Below are positions 59,986 through 64,000 of a stretch of 64,000 bases of DNA, piece after piece (the first letter of the stretch is position 1; each line of letters opens with the position of its first letter). Made by a program: the position numbers and the translations under genes. Under the pieces are notes generated by a model that worked only from the letters and a program-made list of their open reading frames with translations, made no database searches and was not told the origin of the DNA. The stretch is from contig CM059975.1 in assembly GCA_030490835.1 (NCBI GenBank), positions 30,288,133 through 30,352,132 on the forward strand, in the 5' to 3' direction. This DNA comes from Annona cherimola (taxonomy: Eukaryota > Streptophyta > Magnoliopsida > Magnoliales > Annonaceae).

Positions 59986-61834
59986 AATTTATAACCCAAA
60001 TACTTTAGATTTTAAAAATTATTTTTAAAAATACAAAAAGTAACCCATGGTGGTTTCCATGTTGTAATTTTGAATGAAAACTACAAGCAGGTTGTGTAAG
60101 ATCATAATCGTTACGATAATTATTAAAAGACTCTGATTCTATTAGCCTGGGCTAATTATAATAGGAGGAACTCTAATTGGACTAGACTGAACCGACAAAT
60201 AATTGTGGCCCCAAAACATGCCGATTCCTTAATATATTTGTTGGGGAATCATTTTTTGCCTCATTAATGGATACAATCACTAACGAACCCCAATTGTACA
60301 GCAAAATAGGTCCATATATTTGAATCATCCAATGGCGTAAAATTTTAAGTATTATTTAAACCAGACATCCAGATGGGCCACGACAATTAAAAATCATACA
60401 AACACTGAATACATGGGCAGATACCATCATCTGGTCCACTTTTATGTATTTTAAAACCTGGCTTTCAATTTAACGGAACCAGTATCAGAAGTAAATACCG
60501 GGAATAGATTGGTTTGGGCTGTCTTGATGAGCTAATAAAAATCTTACCTGTTCATTACATTTAACATCATGTGTTTATTATGGCACCAAAAATCATTGTA
60601 TATAAAGTTTCGTATTGGTTGTATACTTGTATTGATCACAAAGATATAAAAATTATGTTTAACATATGAAATTTATATCCATCTTCGCAAAAATTAGAAT
60701 GCTATAATAATTAATCTATTAAACCATTTTCTATATAAGAAGAACAATTAAGAATGTTATAAAAATTATAAGAACAATTGAGAAAAATTATTAATTGAAG
60801 AACTACGAGAGGATGAAGTATATGTGGCCAACTTTTTACAACCAAGAATTCAATTCAATTTAATTATTTCAAAAAATTCAATTTAATTGTGTTTAATCAA
60901 ATGCAATTAAATCTTATGTTAATTGTAGCCAAACTTTTTATTATTATTATTATTATTTGCAATTTAATTTTAACAACTATTTTAAATATATTCTTGGTTG
61001 CATTTGATGTAAAAAATGACTACAGTTAACCGAATTTCACTACTCAAACGCAACCAATCATTTATAGCTACACAATTAATTATAACTGAAATACATAATT
61101 AATTATAACTGAAATACATCCAATGCAACCAAATATATATCATATATAGCTAAAAAATTAGCTACGTCGAGTGAAATTTGTTGCAATGGTTTGGTATAGG
61201 TTGTATTGTTGATATAGACATAATACTTGTTTAAAATATGAAAATTACTTAATCCATTCACACATTGAATGATAAAATAATTAATCTATTGCACGATTTT
61301 CTTTATAAGAAGAACAGCGGAGAAGGTATGAATGTGCAATCCAAGACTTTCAAATCAGTCTAACCACAACAATTTCAATAAGTTGATACAAAAGTTTCAA
61401 TGATGACGACCCCCATAAATCTTTAATTTGGATGAATTTGTAATCTTCTTGACTGAATAAATATTATTAAATACAATGAAGGGTAGAATTTTCATATTCA
61501 AACATCAAGATGACCCAAATCAATTCATTCTTCTGAATTTTTTTTTTTACAGCATTCTTTTGAATTTGCTTCTTTGGAATGGGTTCCATCAAATCGGAAC
61601 AACTTTTAATTTACTGTTCATTTATTTAAGCAAAAAATGCATCCAAAATCTAAGTGACGTAATAATATGATATAGGTTATCAGTGGGCACAAAAAGACGC
61701 CATAAATGAAAATATCTCTCTCAGCATTTTTTTAAGGCAGCCGTGAACCAAATAATTTAGTGGACTTTATGGAAATATTATTAAAAAAACACAGTTTGAT
61801 AGTTACCCAATTGATTAACTCAGGGTTGCCACTG
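59986..61834. other. Intergenic with repeat fragments
   Basis: At 60133 the phrase TGATTCTATTAGCCTGGGCT is the end of the MULE-type MITE of 9404-9714 without its partner. A long-TIR fragment is near 60540-60730, and a direct repeat TAATTATAACTGAAATACAT is at 61077 and 61099. No gene recognised. Confidence 0.4.
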
Positions 61835-62012
61835 AAGCATTGCCTCAATGGTCAGAAGACTGCCCCGGCAGATGGGCGTCTCCTGTTCGAACCGTAGCTC
61901 CTGCTGTGTGTGGTGGCATAGTAGCGTAGGTGGAGTCATTTACTCTCCCTTGGTTGCAGGTGTGTCCAACTGTCCACCAGTTGGAAAAAAAGTTCAAAAA
62001 AAATAAAAAAAA
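61835..62012 (+). mobile_element. tRNA-derived SINE
   Basis: An A-box-like GCCTCAATGGTCAGAAG and a B box GTTCGAACC about 45 bp apart, with a CCCTTGGTTGCAGGTGTGTC body and an A-rich tail from about 61986. It differs in body sequence from the SINE at 44829, so it is another family. Confidence 0.7.
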
Positions 62013-62248
62013 ATTTGAGTTGATTAGAAAGATGGTTATAAGAATGTTGTCAGGAAAATTGTAAGAATATCTCGTGACTTTGTTGTAATATCTGTAGAGA
62101 TCATTGTAACATATATATGAATAAAAAAAAATTTGAGTTGATTAGTAAGATGGTTATAAGAATGTTGTTAGGAAATTGTAAGAATATCTCGTGACTTTGT
62201 TGTAATATCTGTAGAGATCATTGTAACATATATATGAATAAAAAAAGA
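62013..62248 (+). repeat. Tandem duplication, about 118-bp unit
   Basis: Two nearly identical copies of a unit that starts ATTTGAGTTGATTAG and ends CATATATATGAATAAAAAA, offset by 118 bp. It lies directly after the A-rich tail of the SINE. Confidence 0.92.
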
Positions 62249-62389
62249 AAGGGTTCAGACCGATCATATGCAACTGGTTGTAGCTTATATCTTAAAAATA
62301 TTTTATTAAATACGTAAACCATTTGGAACATAAATTAATGAGAACTTATCTAGCGCTTACGCCATAATTGTGGTATAGTTCGCTACAAA

Positions 62390-62700
62390 GTAGGCCCCAT
62401 ATATATCACAATATAATAATATTTTGTACAATCATTTATTTACATACAAATTATATTTTAGATTGTTTAAAGGTTAAAAGTACAACTTTTAAAATTATAT
62501 CTACATCAAACTATTTTATTATGTTGATTTTATATCATTTTTAGATAGGGCCCATATATATTGATATAATATTGAAATAAATCATTTTAAATACAATTGA
62601 TGGGTTGAGTATTAATTTTATGATCAATTGGGCCCCATTTGCAACGGATTGCATTGTAACTATAATGCAGTACAAATGAACATAAATATTTCCCTAAATA
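62390..62700. repeat. Long-TIR family fragment
   Basis: Contains TACAATCATTTATTTACATA, TATTATGTTGATTTTATATC and TGCATTGTAACTATAATGCA, the arm and end motif of the family at 50680-51310. Confidence 0.65.
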
Positions 62701-63678
62701 AATATATACATAATTAAGGTGCAAAAATAGTTTGATTGGAAAGTCATATATACTGAATATTTAATATATTTGAGATTTAATATGTAACTGTTAAAATTTT
62801 GAACACTTATATGCGTTTCCAAAATCTATGATTTCAATACTTTAAAAAAATCTATGATTTCTATGCCTAAATGCATGTTAATTTATATTTTAAATGGTTT
62901 AGATATTAAAATGTATTTTCAAAAAATATAAAAAGTAAATGGTTATGGTTTCCATGGAAACTACAACCTGTTGTTTAGGATCATAACCCACTAAAAATGT
63001 TCTAAAAAATTGACGTCCATCTACTTGATTTTCATGGCCTTTATGGCATGCTACTACAGCAAATAGCATGTAAGATGGTAGAAGAGAAAACAAATTCCAA
63101 ATATCGTTTCACGCATCCTTGGGGTGGAGAGAATCCGTCCAGAGTGGAAAAAGATCGTAGAAAAATTGGATTCAATGTTTCTTTTTTCTCTTTACAATAA
63201 TAATCCAAACTTTATGAATTAGGTTAATTTTAGTCTACTTGGAAACATTGAGGTCTGCAGTCAAAGCCAGCCATTAATAAGCAATTTGAAAAAAAAACCA
63301 AGAACAAAAACAAAAACAAACCAGAAGAAGTTCCAGGTAGGAAAATAATCACCAAGAAAGTTCTGCTCCAGTTGATGACAACATGAACATCGACACATTC
63401 TGATTCTATAACGGTTGCAAGAGTGCCTGCTAATCATTGCGGTCGACCCTTTAGTCAACTGCACTTGATCACTCCATGTCCAATGCATGTGTTCTGACAT
63501 TCATTGTCACGGCCTCCATCTTTTATGGACATAGCACACGCCTGGACAAATCTGCAGTCAATTATAATCACAAGCTAAAAGTTTGTGAGTTTAAGAGAGG
63601 ATATTAAAATTGAATTTCAGACAAAGGGGTTAATTTGAATCTCTACATCTTTTGTGCTCAGTGGTTTTCATTTTACCT
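62701..63678. other. Intergenic, no gene recognised
   Basis: AT-rich. The - strand open frame 63500-63261 (MSEHMHWTWSDQVQ...) ends in a Phe/Val-rich low-complexity tail and has no domain I recognise. Confidence 0.3.
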
Positions 63679-64000
63679 GCTTCTTCAGCTGGGTAGTGTT
63701 GATTCAGAAAGATGCCACTCTTCACTCTGTTTACTCATCTTCTAGTAGGCAGCACTTGATGAAGCGAATCCAGATTCTTGTTCCAACAATCAAAGGATTG
63801 ATATGAAACCAAAGAATTATGAAGTGAGCCCTAAACCAAAAGCTAGCACTTGCCTCTGACCCGCTTCTTCAGATGGGTAGTGTCGATTCAGAAAGATGCC
63901 ACTCTTCACTCTGTTTACTCATCTTCTAACAGGCAGCACTTTATGAAGCGAATCCAGATTCTTGCTCCAACAATCGAAGGATTGATACGAAACCAAGGAA
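63679..64000 (+). repeat. Tandem repeat, about 184-bp unit, runs off the window
   Basis: The unit starting GCTTCTTCAGMTGGGTAGTG occurs at 63679 and 63863 with few substitutions. Shared lines include AGATGCCACTCTTCACTCTG and GAAGCGAATCCAGATTCTTG. The second copy continues to the window end, so more copies may follow. Confidence 0.9.

Noticed and set aside
61840..61910. tRNA gene from A and B boxes
   Set aside because: No cloverleaf or acceptor stem can be formed, and the body and A-rich tail fit a SINE instead.
62899..63500. - strand frames near the end of the window
   Set aside because: They start and end in AT-rich or A/T-run sequence with low-complexity Phe/Val tails; no family recognised.

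Overview
This is plant nuclear DNA, probably from a flowering plant. The evidence is spliced genes with GT..AG introns, three plant-type genes, a Ty3/gypsy LTR retrotransposon, plant LINE remnants, tRNA-derived SINEs, a TRIM and many AT-rich MITEs. The species cannot be told from sequence alone. Genes occupy little of the window; most of it is repeats of different ages.

Layout. Positions 1-8116 hold a nearly complete Ty3/gypsy element on the + strand. Its 5' LTR is cut by the window edge, its PBS matches initiator tRNA-Met, its gag-pol frame is broken by an 8-bp tandem duplication inside the reverse transcriptase, and its 3' LTR is complete. Directly downstream on the same strand lie the last eight coding exons (10348-16241) of mitochondrial succinic semialdehyde dehydrogenase (ALDH5F1). 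The exons for the first part of that protein are not in the window, so the retrotransposon lies inside or upstream of an SSADH intron. Positions 16.2-25.5 kb are hairpin MITEs, long-TIR elements and other dispersed repeats. A two-exon gene on the - strand (25537-27250) encodes mitochondrial ribosomal protein mS33, with possible upstream exons to about 28.58 kb. Positions 28.7-48.4 kb are repeat-dense: a hAT-like element, a complete 437-bp TRIM with a 5-bp TSD, two LINE remnants (ORF1 and a 3' RNase H end), three CACTA-type MITEs and a related element, a 480-bp head-to-head MITE pair, a MULE-type MITE, and a SINE. Positions 48424-50257 carry a complete six-exon MYB-CC transcription factor, the apparent orthologue of APL (ALTERED PHLOEM DEVELOPMENT). 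From 50.3 kb to the end there are again only repeats, including a decayed LINE ORF2 (about 56290-58400, - strand), a possible gene-carrying TIR element (58683-59592), a SINE, and two tandem duplications.

The three host genes have unrelated jobs: GABA-shunt metabolism in mitochondria, mitochondrial translation, and phloem identity. No operon-like or pathway link is implied. The most unusual structure is a group of hairpin MITEs that share one inverted internal core (around ACCATTTTTGGA) but have different termini. For two members I can read near-perfect 9-bp target duplications, which points to Mutator-type mobilisation. No defence system, CRISPR array or microbial-type cluster is present.
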